This document shows positions 6,546-15,274 of a stretch of 64,000 bases of DNA, one piece after another. This stretch comes from Luteolibacter luteus. Its GTDB lineage: Bacteria; Verrucomicrobiota; Verrucomicrobiia; Verrucomicrobiales; Akkermansiaceae. A program made the translations under genes and the position numbers. The stretch is from positions 2,976,001 through 3,040,000 of the forward strand of contig NZ_CP051774.1 in assembly GCF_012913485.1 (NCBI RefSeq), read 5' to 3'. The notes under the pieces are model-generated. The model saw only the letters and a list, made by a program, of their open reading frames with translations, did no database searches and was not told the DNA's origin. Every line of letters starts with the position of its first letter. Positions within the stretch are counted from its first letter, which is position 1.

Positions 6546-8243
6546 CTACTTCGAGGCCCGCACGTCCTGCAGGATGATCTGCAGCGTGGTGCGACCGCGG
6601 AAGCAATTGCGGTCGATGGTGAAGGCGATATCCCACGGAGGATCCGGCAGGGCTACTTCGCCGCCGCCGAAAAAGACAGCATCCTGTTCGTGATAGCCTT
6701 GGCGAAGATTCAGGCGCAGGTGCTGATTCTTCATATGCACCGGCGGACGGCTGAGATGGACGCCGCGCGCCATGAAGATCGGCTGCGGGTTGCCATTGCC
6801 GAAAGGCTGCAGAAGCTCGTAGTCCGCGAGGAACTCCAGTGAAAGCTGGTCGAAGGTGATCTCCGCATCCACGCGCAGCTTCGGCAGGCGCTGCTCGGGC
6901 ACGGTATTCTGGAGCACGTAGTCTGCGAAGTCGCTGCGGAAGGCATCCATGCGGTCTTCCGTGATCGAGAGACCCGCAGCCATGTCGTGACCGCCACCGG
7001 CGAGCAGATGCCCGCGGCAAGCATGGATCGCCTGCACCAGGGAAACGCCCTCGATGCTGCGGCCACTGCCCTTGCCCACACCTTCCTCGTCAATCGCGAC
7101 GACGAAGGTGGGCTTGTGGAACTGCCGCATGAGGCGGGAGGCCACGATGCCCACAACACCCGGATGCCAGGCACGGGAACCGAGGACGATGACGGGATCT
7201 AGCACCGGATCGAAGCTGCTGGAAAGCATCTCCATGGCCTCGCGCCGGATCTGGTTCTCGTGGGTTTGGCGGCGCTTGTTGTAGTCGTCCAGCTTCTCCG
7301 CGAGGGCCCGGGCGAGGCGCTTGCAATCGGTGAGGAGAGTCGCGAGGGCATCCTCCGGCACGTCCATGCGGCCGGCGGCATTCAGGCGCGGCCCGATACG
7401 GAAGCCGACGTCCATCGAGGTCGCCTTGCCATTCATGCCGGAGACTTCCTGAAGGGCTTGGAGGCCCGGATTCAGGGTCAGCGGGAGGCGCTTGAGACCA
7501 TGGCGGACGAGAATGCGGTTTTCACCGATCATCGGCACGATGTCGGCGATGGTGGCCACCGCCACGAGTTCGAGCAGCTCCTTCAGGTCGAAGCCCGGGA
7601 CCGACCGCTCCTTCACCATGGCGTGGGCCAGCTTGAAGCAGACCCCGGCGGCGCAGAGATAGGTCGGACCGCCGCCGAACTTCGGATTCACCAGCGCGAT
7701 CACGTCCGGCCTGCCTCGGGGGCTGGGCTCATGGTGATCAACGACGATGACATCCACGCCGTCCGCGCGGAGAGCGGCGATTTCATCGACGGACACGGTG
7801 CCGCAGTCCACGGCGATGAGAAGATCTGGCTTCGGGCCCTCCTGCATGCAGCGCTCGAGCGCAGCCTTGCTCAGACCGTAACCTTCATTGCTGCGGCGCG
7901 GGATGAAGTGGCGCGGCTCCAGCCCGTAGGCGTGCAACAGGCGGCGCATGACCGCGATGGAGGTCACCCCGTCCACATCATAGTCGCCGTAGAGGCAAAC
8001 GTGCTCCCCGCGGTCGACGGCACCCAGAATGCGGGTTACGGCCTCGCGCATTTCTCCGATTTCGAAGGGATCGCTGAGATCGCGAAGCTTGGGCCGGAGG
8101 AAACCTTCCAGATCATCTCCTGCCGGAAGGCCGCGCTGGAGGATCAAATGTTCGAGAATCGCTGGAAAGGCGTGCGCACGCCCGTTCCCGTTGGTGTGGA
8201 AAGGGTCGCCGTGGAGAATCCAGTCGGCGGGGAGAGCGCGCAT
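6546..8243 (-). CDS. recJ: Single-stranded-DNA-specific 5'-3' exonuclease RecJ
   Basis: A 565-residue RecJ of normal length. It degrades single-stranded DNA 5' to 3' in recombination and mismatch or base-excision repair. Motifs of the DHH phosphoesterase domain are complete: YGDYDVDG near residue 86, VDCGTVS, VVDHHEP near residue 168 (the DHH signature), and FRIGPRLNAAGRM. The DHHA1 domain carries HPGVVGIVASRL and AGGGHDMAAGLSI, and an OB-like C-terminal domain follows (PFGNGNPQPIF). The ATG at 8243 is the only sensible start. It lies 57 bases downstream of the Nudix gene on the same strand, so the two may be co-transcribed. Confidence 0.96.
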   Translation of the reverse strand: MRALPADWILHGDPFHTNGNGRAHAFPAILEHLILQRGLPAGDDLEGFLRPKLRDLSDPFEIGEMREAVTRILGAVDRGEHVCLYGDYDVDGVTSIAVMRRLLHAYGLEPRHFIPRRSNEGYGLSKAALERCMQEGPKPDLLIAVDCGTVSVDEIAALRADGVDVIVVDHHEPSPRGRPDVIALVNPKFGGGPTYLCAAGVCFKLAHAMVKERSVPGFDLKELLELVAVATIADIVPMIGENRILVRHGLKRLPLTLNPGLQALQEVSGMNGKATSMDVGFRIGPRLNAAGRMDVPEDALATLLTDCKRLARALAEKLDDYNKRRQTHENQIRREAMEMLSSSFDPVLDPVIVLGSRAWHPGVVGIVASRLMRQFHKPTFVVAIDEEGVGKGSGRSIEGVSLVQAIHACRGHLLAGGGHDMAAGLSITEDRMDAFRSDFADYVLQNTVPEQRLPKLRVDAEITFDQLSLEFLADYELLQPFGNGNPQPIFMARGVHLSRPPVHMKNQHLRLNLRQGYHEQDAVFFGGGEVALPDPPWDIAFTIDRNCFRGRTTLQIILQDVRASK

Positions 8244-8300
8244 CTTGGTCCGCGGACTCTAGACAGCGTTCGGCGTGCCACTCAAGCCCGCATAACGCAC

Positions 8301-8900
8301 TTAGTCGAACAAGGTTGGAAGGCCCGTATCCGCGAAATGCCGGAAAGCCAGATCCACGTAGTGCGGGGCGTTGCGATAGGGGCACATCTTGGGCAGTTCT
8401 TCGGGTGAAAAATAATCCGCGCCGTCCGTCTCATGGGACAGTCTGAGCGTCCCGCCGACGGGCCGACAGAGGAAAACGAGCTTGTAGACGTGCTCCGGCT
8501 GGCGGGGGTGGCCTTGCTTGTCCTTGTCCCAGCAGGCGATGAGTTTCAGCACCTCCACCTCGATCCCGGCCTCCTCCAGGACCTCGCGAGCCGCATTTTC
8601 GGCCGGGCTGGCATTCAGGTCCGCCCAGCCGCCCGGCAAGGACCAAGTGCCGGTGCCCGCTTCCTCGACGAGGAGGATCTTGCCCTCTTGGATCACGGCA
8701 GCACGAATATCGACCTTCGGCGTGGCGTAGCCGAACTCGACCGGCCATTGAAACGCGCGGTCCTCGGCTTGGAGGAGCTCGGAAGCGATTTCGTGAAGGC
8801 GTTTGTAGCGCTCAAGATCGTAGGGCCCCGTGGAGTAGCGCAAGCCGGCCTCTGCCATGGATTTCAACTCGCGGCTGACCGACAAGAGATCACGATTCAT
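8301..8900 (-). CDS. Nudix hydrolase with N-terminal helical extension
   Basis: A 199-residue Nudix protein. The first 60 residues form the helical extension typical of the ADP-ribose-pyrophosphatase-like subgroup, and residues about 65-190 are the Nudix fold. The Nudix box reads GGWADLNASPAENAAREVLE then EAGIEVE. The metal-binding REVLEEAG core is intact, while the first Glu of the textbook box is replaced, as is common in this subgroup. A likely substrate is a nucleoside diphosphate linked to a sugar or similar moiety; the exact compound cannot be read from sequence. It is followed on the same strand by recJ. Confidence 0.88.
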   Translation of the reverse strand: MNRDLLSVSRELKSMAEAGLRYSTGPYDLERYKRLHEIASELLQAEDRAFQWPVEFGYATPKVDIRAAVIQEGKILLVEEAGTGTWSLPGGWADLNASPAENAAREVLEEAGIEVEVLKLIACWDKDKQGHPRQPEHVYKLVFLCRPVGGTLRLSHETDGADYFSPEELPKMCPYRNAPHYVDLAFRHFADTGLPTLFD

Positions 8901-9005
8901 CGGCGGGATGACTAAAGGCGGATTTCCGGATGTCGAATGCCGAGTTCGGAAGAGCTTGGGAAGACACTGGTCACGAAAGAGATCTGCCGTGCAGAAGCGC
9001 TGAAG

Positions 9006-9062
9006 CGCAAAAATGGAGACAGCAGGAGAGACCCTCGAGGGGAGTGGCTTTCCATTTTTGCG
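9006..9062. repeat. 12-base perfect inverted repeat in a divergent promoter region
   Basis: CGCAAAAATGGA (9006-9017) and TCCATTTTTGCG (9051-9062) are perfect inverted copies around 33 bases, placed between the divergent Nudix and oligopeptidase genes. They may form a hairpin or mark binding of a dimeric regulator. The 292-base gap holds nothing else I can name. Confidence 0.5.
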
Positions 9063-9192
9063 ACCTTTTGCGCCTTTTCGCGGCGCAGATCTAACGGCAC
9101 CCCGTCTCAGTCGCTTTCGCGATCCGGAAAATCATGATTTCGCCAAGAAACTTCCATTTCCCATTTGGGCTGTGGTGGCCTAGGTAACGGCC

Positions 9193-11340
9193 ATGCATCC
9201 CTTCCTCTCCGGTGATTTCCACGTCAAATGGTCCACTCTGGTTCCCGAGGCAGTGGAACCTGACATCAAAAAAGCCTTGGAGATCGCGGCGGCGAATCTT
9301 GAGACGATCCGCAAGGTCGCTCCGGAAGCAGCCACCTATGCAAATACCTTCGGCGCACTGGAGCGGGCCACCGAACAGCTCGACCGCGGTTGGGGCCTGT
9401 TGCAGCACCTTGACTCGGTCTGCGATGAGCCGGCCCAGCGTGCCGCGCTGAATGCGATGCTCCCGGAGGTTTCCGATTTCTATGCCTCCATCCCGCTCAA
9501 CGAGGAGCTGTGGAAGGTGCTGAAGGCCTATGGCGAATCCGGGGAGGTGGCCACGCTGGATCCGGTGCGCCGCCGCTATGTGGAGGAGACGATGCAGGAC
9601 TTCGCACAGTCCGGTGCCGATCTGCCCGCGGATCAAAAGAAGCGTGTGGCGGAGATCGAGGCGGAGCTTTCCAAGCTGACGAAGCAGTATTCGGAGAACG
9701 TGCTGGATTCCACCAATGCGTGGGAGCTGCTGATCACCGATGAGCCGAAGCTGGCAGGCCTGCCGGCCTCGGCGAAGGCGGCGGCATTCGCCAATGCGAA
9801 GGCGAAGGAGCTGGCCACCGATGAGGCTCCGGCATGGCGCTTCACGCTGCAGATGCCCTCCATGTTCCCGGTGATGCAGCACCTCGATGACGAGTCGGTG
9901 CGCCGCGAGGTGTGGGAAGCTTCGGTGGGGGTGGCCGGCAGCGGCGAGCACGACAACACGCAACTGGTCTGGGAGATCCTGAAGCTCCGCAATCAGAAGG
10001 CGGAAGTGCTGGGTCACGGCCACTTCGCCGATCTGACGCTGCAACGCCGGATGGCGCGGGATGGCAAGACGGCACTGCAATTCGTGGAAGACCTGCACGA
10101 CCGCGTGGAGCCCGCGTTGCGCAAGGAGTATGACTCGCTGTGCAACTACAAGGCTGCGAAGACCGGCACCGTGGTGGATGGCTTGCAGCCTTGGGAATTC
10201 GCCTATTGGTCGGAGAAACGCCGCCAGGAGGAATACGATCTCGATGACGAGTTGCTGCGTCCTTATTTCCCGGTCGACCGGGTGATGAAAGGGATGTTCG
10301 AACTCTGCACCAAGCTCTTCAACATCACCATCACGGAACGCGATTCGGTCTTCCATGAGCGCGGCACCCGCCCGGCGGAGGCTCCTGCCGATGAGATCGA
10401 AGTGTGGCACCCGGAGGTGAAGTTTTACGACCTGAAGGACAGCGCAAGTGGTGCCCATCTCGGTTCCTTTTACGCCGACTGGCATCCGCGCGAGTCGAAG
10501 CGCGGCGGGGCTTGGATGAACTGCCTGCACACCGGTCATCCGGGGGATGAAGGGGCTGCACGCGATCCGCACCTCGGCCTGATCACGGGCAACATGACCC
10601 CGCCGGTGGATGGCAAGCCAGCGCTCCTGACGCACGGCGAAGTGGAGACGATCTTCCATGAATTCGGCCACTTGCTTCACGGCCTGCTGAGCGATGTGCC
10701 GGTGCGCGCGCTTGCCGGAACGAACGTGCCGTGGGACTTCGTCGAACTGCCTTCGCAGATCATGGAGAACTTCTGCTGGGACCGGCAGTCGCTGGATTTC
10801 TTCGCCCGCCACTACGAGACCGGCGAGCCGATCCCGGAAGATCTCTTCAACCGGATGATCGCGGCGAAGAACTACATGAGCGGCACGGCCTTCATGCGTC
10901 AGCTTTCCTTCGGCAAGCTGGACCTGGAGCTGCACATCAACCTGCCGCGCTATGCGGGCCGCGATCTGGACTCGGTGGACCGCGAGATCCTCTCAAGCTA
11001 TCGCGTGCCGCTGAAGACGGATGCGCCAAGCATGGCGCGCCGTTTCGGTCACCTTTTCAGCGCACCTACCGGCTATGCCGCCGGCTATTACTCCTACAAG
11101 TGGGCGGAGGTACTGGATGCGGATGCCTTCACACGCTTCCAAGAGAATGGCGTGATCGATCCGGCGACGGGTGCCGCTTTCCGCGAGCACATCCTTTCGA
11201 AGGGGAACTCCGCGCCAGTGGATGAGCTGTATCGCCGCTTCATGGGCCGGGACGCCGCGCTGGATCCTCTGCTGATCCGCTCCGGGCTCTCCGGGGAGAT
11301 CCTGCTTGCGGGTGGCGAAAAGGAGACCGCGATGGCGTAA
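9193..11340 (+). CDS. M3-family metallopeptidase, oligopeptidase A-like
   Basis: A 715-residue zinc peptidase of the thimet oligopeptidase/PrlC family, which degrades short peptides (including cleaved signal peptides) in the cytoplasm. The zinc motif is HEFGH at about residues 489-493, with a downstream third-ligand region reading WDFVELPSQIMENF, and the family's substrate-binding GYAAGYYSYKWAEV near residue 630. No signal peptide is present. The length and the helical N-terminal half are normal for the family. The ATG at 9193 begins MHPFLSGDFHVKWSTLVPEA, typical of these enzymes. gmk starts 68 bases downstream on the same strand, so they may share a transcript. Confidence 0.93.
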   Translation: MHPFLSGDFHVKWSTLVPEAVEPDIKKALEIAAANLETIRKVAPEAATYANTFGALERATEQLDRGWGLLQHLDSVCDEPAQRAALNAMLPEVSDFYASIPLNEELWKVLKAYGESGEVATLDPVRRRYVEETMQDFAQSGADLPADQKKRVAEIEAELSKLTKQYSENVLDSTNAWELLITDEPKLAGLPASAKAAAFANAKAKELATDEAPAWRFTLQMPSMFPVMQHLDDESVRREVWEASVGVAGSGEHDNTQLVWEILKLRNQKAEVLGHGHFADLTLQRRMARDGKTALQFVEDLHDRVEPALRKEYDSLCNYKAAKTGTVVDGLQPWEFAYWSEKRRQEEYDLDDELLRPYFPVDRVMKGMFELCTKLFNITITERDSVFHERGTRPAEAPADEIEVWHPEVKFYDLKDSASGAHLGSFYADWHPRESKRGGAWMNCLHTGHPGDEGAARDPHLGLITGNMTPPVDGKPALLTHGEVETIFHEFGHLLHGLLSDVPVRALAGTNVPWDFVELPSQIMENFCWDRQSLDFFARHYETGEPIPEDLFNRMIAAKNYMSGTAFMRQLSFGKLDLELHINLPRYAGRDLDSVDREILSSYRVPLKTDAPSMARRFGHLFSAPTGYAAGYYSYKWAEVLDADAFTRFQENGVIDPATGAAFREHILSKGNSAPVDELYRRFMGRDAALDPLLIRSGLSGEILLAGGEKETAMA

Positions 11341-11408
11341 AAACGTGGAATGCGGTTGCCCGGGCGGCGATTTCCATTCGCAATCGCCGTCCCCGCCCAA
11401 CCGCAGTC

Positions 11409-12005
11409 ATGTCCCGCACCGGCATCCTCTTTCTCGTCTCCGGACCTTCGGGTTCCGGGAAGTCCACGCTTTGCCGCCGTCTGGCCGCAGAGGGTGAGGC
11501 GCAGTTCTCGATTTCCTGCACGACGCGTTCGCCACGCACGGGGGAGGAGCACGGTCGCGAGTACTATTTCCTCCAGGAGGAAGAGATGGTGACGCGCGTG
11601 GGCGAGGGTGAGTTCCTGGAGCATGCCTATGTGCACGGGAACCACTACGGCACGCTGCGCAGCGAGGTGAGCGAGCGCCTGGCCGCGGGGATCGATGTGG
11701 TGATGGACATCGATGTGCAGGGCGCCGCGCTGGTGCGCGCCTGTGATGATCCGGCGATCCGCCTGGCTCTGGTGGATCTTTTCGTGATGCCTCCGGATGA
11801 AGAGGAGCTTGCGGCACGCCTGAACGGCCGCGGCACCGACAGCGCCGAGGTGATCGAACTGCGGATGCGGAATGCGATCGATGAGATGCGGCATTGGCCG
11901 GAGTACAAGTACCGGCTGCTGTCCGCGACGCATGAGGAGGACTATGCGCAGTTCAAGGCGCTGCTGATCGGGGAGAGATTGCGGGTGGACCGGTTGAAGC
12001 GGTAG
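11409..12005 (+). CDS. gmk: Guanylate kinase
   Basis: It phosphorylates GMP to GDP with ATP, an essential nucleotide-synthesis step. The P-loop is GPSGSGKS (residues 11-18). The GMP-binding region follows (SCTTRSPRTGEEHGREYYF, with the conserved Ser, Arg and Tyr), then MDIDVQGA before the LID-like segment. The 198-residue length is normal. It lies downstream of the oligopeptidase gene. A small stem-loop follows the stop codon (AGAACGGC 12022-12029 with GCCGTTCT 12033-12040) without a T run; it may aid mRNA stability or termination. Confidence 0.96.
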   Translation: MSRTGILFLVSGPSGSGKSTLCRRLAAEGEAQFSISCTTRSPRTGEEHGREYYFLQEEEMVTRVGEGEFLEHAYVHGNHYGTLRSEVSERLAAGIDVVMDIDVQGAALVRACDDPAIRLALVDLFVMPPDEEELAARLNGRGTDSAEVIELRMRNAIDEMRHWPEYKYRLLSATHEEDYAQFKALLIGERLRVDRLKR

Positions 12006-12105
12006 AGGGAATTACTTTCTGAGAACGGCAACGCCGTTCTAGAGGTGCCTTCCGGCTCTTGGCTCTTGCTTGCAACAAGCGCCGGGTTGGAATGGTATTC
12101 CATCC

Positions 12106-14757
12106 GTGCGCTTCCTGTTTCTCGCCCTGCTCGCGTGTCCGCTGTATGCGGAGCAACCAGTCATCTGGATCGAAGGTGAATCCGCCGCGGAGTCGAAGAT
12201 GGCGAAGCACCCGTGGTATCACGGAACGGTGAAGAAGGAGGAGCTTTCGGGAGGTGATTTCATTTCGAACTTTTCGAAGGATTATCCGGGGACGGCGCGC
12301 TATGATTTCGAGGTGCCCGAGGCGGGGTCGTATGAGCTTTGGGTACGATCGAATCCCGTTCAGAGCCATGTCTCCTATCAGATTGATGGCGGTGCTTCCC
12401 AAGTCATCGACATGGACAAGCGGCAGACGGGCAACGTGAACATCGCGGACGACGGGAAGCCCGACTTGCGCTTTCTCGCATGGGCTCATGCGGGGACGGC
12501 GAAGCTGGCTAAGGGAAAGCACCGCATCGCCTTCAAGTTCGATAGCCCGAATGAGAACCACGGCAGTCTCGATTGCTTCGTGCTCGCACCGGCATCCTTC
12601 GAGCCAGTGGGAATCCTGAAGCCCAAGGAGATCGCGGCCCGGAAGGATAAGCTAGCCGCGGAGAACAAGGGCTGGGTGCCATGGCTGCCGGGGAAGGATC
12701 GCTTTGAAGGAGCACTGCTCGATCTGCGCTCGCTCAATGAGAAGACCGCGGGCGAGAAAGGCGGCATCGGGGTGAAGGGTGGGGAGTTCATCTACCGGAG
12801 CACCGGAGAGCCGGTGCGCTTCTGGGGAGTAAATGGTCCACCGGACCTGCACGGCGAAGAACTGGCAGAGTGCGCGCGGATGCTGGCGAAGCGCGGAGTC
12901 AACCTGGTGCGCCTGCATGGTGCGGTCTTTGACGAAAAGACGGGCGAGCTGAAGCCGGAGAAGATCGCGCACATTCACGAAGTGGTGGCGGCGATGAAGA
13001 AGGAAGGGATCTACTCGCATCTCTCGGTCTATTTCCCGCTGTGGCTGCGGCCGGACAATGGTCCGGGCTGGCGCGAGGGCTACAATGGGGACTCCCATCC
13101 CTTCGCGCTGCTCTACTTCGAGCCGGAGTTCCAGAAGCTCTATCGCAACTGGTTGGAGGCACTGCTCACCAAGCCCGGCCCGGATGGAACGACTCTGGCC
13201 AATGAAGCCGCGGTGATGGGCGTGGAGCTGGTGAACGAAGACTCCTTCTTCTTCTGGACCTTCGACGACAAGAACATCCCTGCACCGCAGCTTGAGAAGC
13301 TGGAGAAGCAATTCGCGACGTGGGCGACGAAGAAGTATGGCTCGCTGTTCAAGGCGCTGGATGTGTGGAAGTACGCCCACGCCCATGATGCAGAGGACCG
13401 GCTCGGCTTCCGGCCGCTGTATCAGATGTTCACGGAGAAGTCGGCGCGGGACCAGGACACGGCGGCATTCCTGATGGAGACGCAGCGTGGCTTCTACGAA
13501 GACACGATCGCATGGCTGCGTGAGAAGGGCTTCAAGGGCTTGGTCACGGCGTCGAACTGGACGACGGCGAACAACGATATCTTCGGGCCACTGGAGAAGT
13601 ATAGCTACACGCCCGGTGACTTCATCGATCGCCACGGCTACTTCAGCTGCGATCAGCAGGGAGACAACGCGGCGTGGTCGATCCGGGATGGGCATACCTA
13701 CCGGGATCGCAGTGCGCTGCGTTTCGAGCCCGAGGAAGCCGGAAAGCCGCTGGACTTCTCGCACCCCGCAGTGGATCCGGAGTTCAACGGGAAGCCATCG
13801 ATGATCTCGGAGACGACGTGGAACCGGCCGAACCGGTATCGCGGGGAAGCGCCGTTGTTCTATGCGGCGTATGGCGCGCTACAGGGGAGCGATGCGGTGG
13901 TCCACTTCGCGCTCGATTCGAAGGATTGGTCGGTGAAACCAGGCTACTTCATGCAGCCGTGGACGCTGATGGCACCGACGCAGGCGGGGCAGTTTCCGGC
14001 GGCAGCGCTGATCTTCCGAAAGGGACTGGTGAGGGAAGGGAAGGTGGTGGCGGATGTTTCGCTGTCGATGGAAGATGCAGTAGGACTGAAGGGTAGTCCG
14101 CTGGCACCGAAGGCGAATCTGGATGAGCTGCGGAAAGTGAAGGCTCCGGCAACCGCGGATGCCGGAGAAAAGGGGATCGATCCTTTGATTTACTATACGG
14201 GCCGTACTTCGGTGCAGATCGGAGGAGTAGCGAAGCCTGCTAAGCTGGCGGATCTTTCGAAGCTGATCGATCGCGATGCGAAGAAAGTGACGGCTTCGAA
14301 CGGGGAGGTGGCGCTCGATTACGGGAAAGGCGTGCTGAGCTTGTGTGCTCCGGCGGCGCAGGGAGCAGCAGGTAATTTGAAAGCGGCGGGCATTATCGCG
14401 TTCCCGGATCTAGAGATTACTTGTCCGATGGATGCGGCGGAGATCGTGGCGGTGGCGCTGGATGGGAAGCCGCTCTCGAGATCCGGGAAGATCCTTCTGC
14501 AGGTGATGAGCGAGGAGAAGGCGACGAATTTTGCGACGGAGGACGGGCCGCATGGCACACGACGGATCACGAACATCGGGAGTGACCCATGGTTGGTGAA
14601 GAAGTTCGAGGGAACGGTGAAATTCAAGCGAGGCGATGCGGCGAAGCTGAAGGTCACGGCGCTGGATGGGAACGGGATGGCGAGCGGGGAAGCGGGAAGT
14701 GCGGCGGCGATCACCTTGCGGGGGGATGTTCCGTACTATTTGATCGAGGGGAGCTAA
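12106..14757 (+). CDS. Large secreted GH5-like glycoside hydrolase with N-terminal carbohydrate-binding-like domain
   Basis: An 883-residue exported protein. GTG at 12106 is preferred over the upstream ATG at 12070 because it puts a short signal peptide (MRFLFLALLACPLYA) at the very N-terminus; LLAC could alternatively act as a lipobox. Residues about 20-165 form a jelly-roll-like module (WIEGESAAES, YDFEVPEAGSYELWVRSNP). Residues about 220-620 resemble clan-A TIM-barrel glycosidases of GH5 type: FWGVNGPPD, GVNLVRLHG, then LVNEDSF (near 376, likely acid/base Glu) and MISETTWNRPN (near 569, likely nucleophile Glu). The C-terminal 250 residues look beta-rich. The substrate is unknown. It is unlike a single well-known family member, so the GH5 label is a fold-level guess. 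Confidence 0.75.
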   Translation: MRFLFLALLACPLYAEQPVIWIEGESAAESKMAKHPWYHGTVKKEELSGGDFISNFSKDYPGTARYDFEVPEAGSYELWVRSNPVQSHVSYQIDGGASQVIDMDKRQTGNVNIADDGKPDLRFLAWAHAGTAKLAKGKHRIAFKFDSPNENHGSLDCFVLAPASFEPVGILKPKEIAARKDKLAAENKGWVPWLPGKDRFEGALLDLRSLNEKTAGEKGGIGVKGGEFIYRSTGEPVRFWGVNGPPDLHGEELAECARMLAKRGVNLVRLHGAVFDEKTGELKPEKIAHIHEVVAAMKKEGIYSHLSVYFPLWLRPDNGPGWREGYNGDSHPFALLYFEPEFQKLYRNWLEALLTKPGPDGTTLANEAAVMGVELVNEDSFFFWTFDDKNIPAPQLEKLEKQFATWATKKYGSLFKALDVWKYAHAHDAEDRLGFRPLYQMFTEKSARDQDTAAFLMETQRGFYEDTIAWLREKGFKGLVTASNWTTANNDIFGPLEKYSYTPGDFIDRHGYFSCDQQGDNAAWSIRDGHTYRDRSALRFEPEEAGKPLDFSHPAVDPEFNGKPSMISETTWNRPNRYRGEAPLFYAAYGALQGSDAVVHFALDSKDWSVKPGYFMQPWTLMAPTQAGQFPAAALIFRKGLVREGKVVADVSLSMEDAVGLKGSPLAPKANLDELRKVKAPATADAGEKGIDPLIYYTGRTSVQIGGVAKPAKLADLSKLIDRDAKKVTASNGEVALDYGKGVLSLCAPAAQGAAGNLKAAGIIAFPDLEITCPMDAAEIVAVALDGKPLSRSGKILLQVMSEEKATNFATEDGPHGTRRITNIGSDPWLVKKFEGTVKFKRGDAAKLKVTALDGNGMASGEAGSAAAITLRGDVPYYLIEGS

Positions 14758-14776
14758 GAGACTTTGGGAAACCTCG

Positions 14777-14817
14777 GCCTGTTCCGCCTGTTAATAACAT
14801 GAAAATTAACAGGTGGG
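14777..14817. repeat. Dispersed hairpin repeat, copy 1
   Basis: The 17-mer GCCTGTTCCGCCTGTTA (14777-14793) recurs exactly at 63497-63513. Here it folds as CCGCCTGTTAAT (14784-14795) with ATTAACAGGTGG (14805-14816), 12 pairs with one G-U. Both copies begin about 20 bases after the stop codon of a plus-strand gene. It may be a REP-like element or a 3'-end mRNA hairpin. Confidence 0.6.
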
Positions 14818-14987
14818 TGGGGGAGGAGTCATCCATCATCAATCTGCCAATCATCAAACGAAGTGCGCTTCGCGGGAATGAATTTGGGCGGACAAGGGGC
14901 ATGCTTGCCGGGATATTCCCAAATGCGGGGGTGAGGTTCTACTGCCAGGGTCTGCTAAAACGAGGATGGATCCGCTAAGAAGCCTCC

Positions 14988-15140
14988 CGGCACCCCTTCA
15001 GGGTGCGTTCTTGTTCGCGGCCTGACCCAGGGTTGCGCGCTGCGCGCTTACCCTGGGCTATCTCCCGGCCGCCCCGTTGGGGCTCTAGAAAGGGTGCGCT
15101 TACCCTGAGCTATCTCCCTGTCGCCCCACGGAGGCTCCCG
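14988..15140. repeat. REP-like intergenic repeat array: two 43-base direct repeats plus hairpin
   Basis: GCACCC-cttca-GGGTGC forms a hairpin near 14990-15006. Two imperfect direct repeats of about 43 bases follow at 15044-15086 and 15096-15138, both starting GCGCTTACCCTG, running through GCTATCTCCC and ending with a GGCTC segment after a GCCCC motif. The pattern resembles REP-type repeats dispersed in Verrucomicrobia and Bacteroidetes. The rest of the 517-base gap (14758-15274) holds hairpin repeat copy 1 and a GCCGCACCC/GGGTGCGGC stem at about 15221-15250, just after the convergent alaS stop. I see no gene in it. Confidence 0.5.
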
Positions 15141-15274
15141 GGTGGCCTCGCAGTCCAAGGCGTGACTGTCCAAGCGAATCTGGAGATCCGCGGTCCCGGA
15201 GGTTTCTCCCAGGAGACCGAGGCCGCACCCCCGCGTGGGGCGGGTGCGGCTGGGTCAAGGTAGGATGAGCTGGC

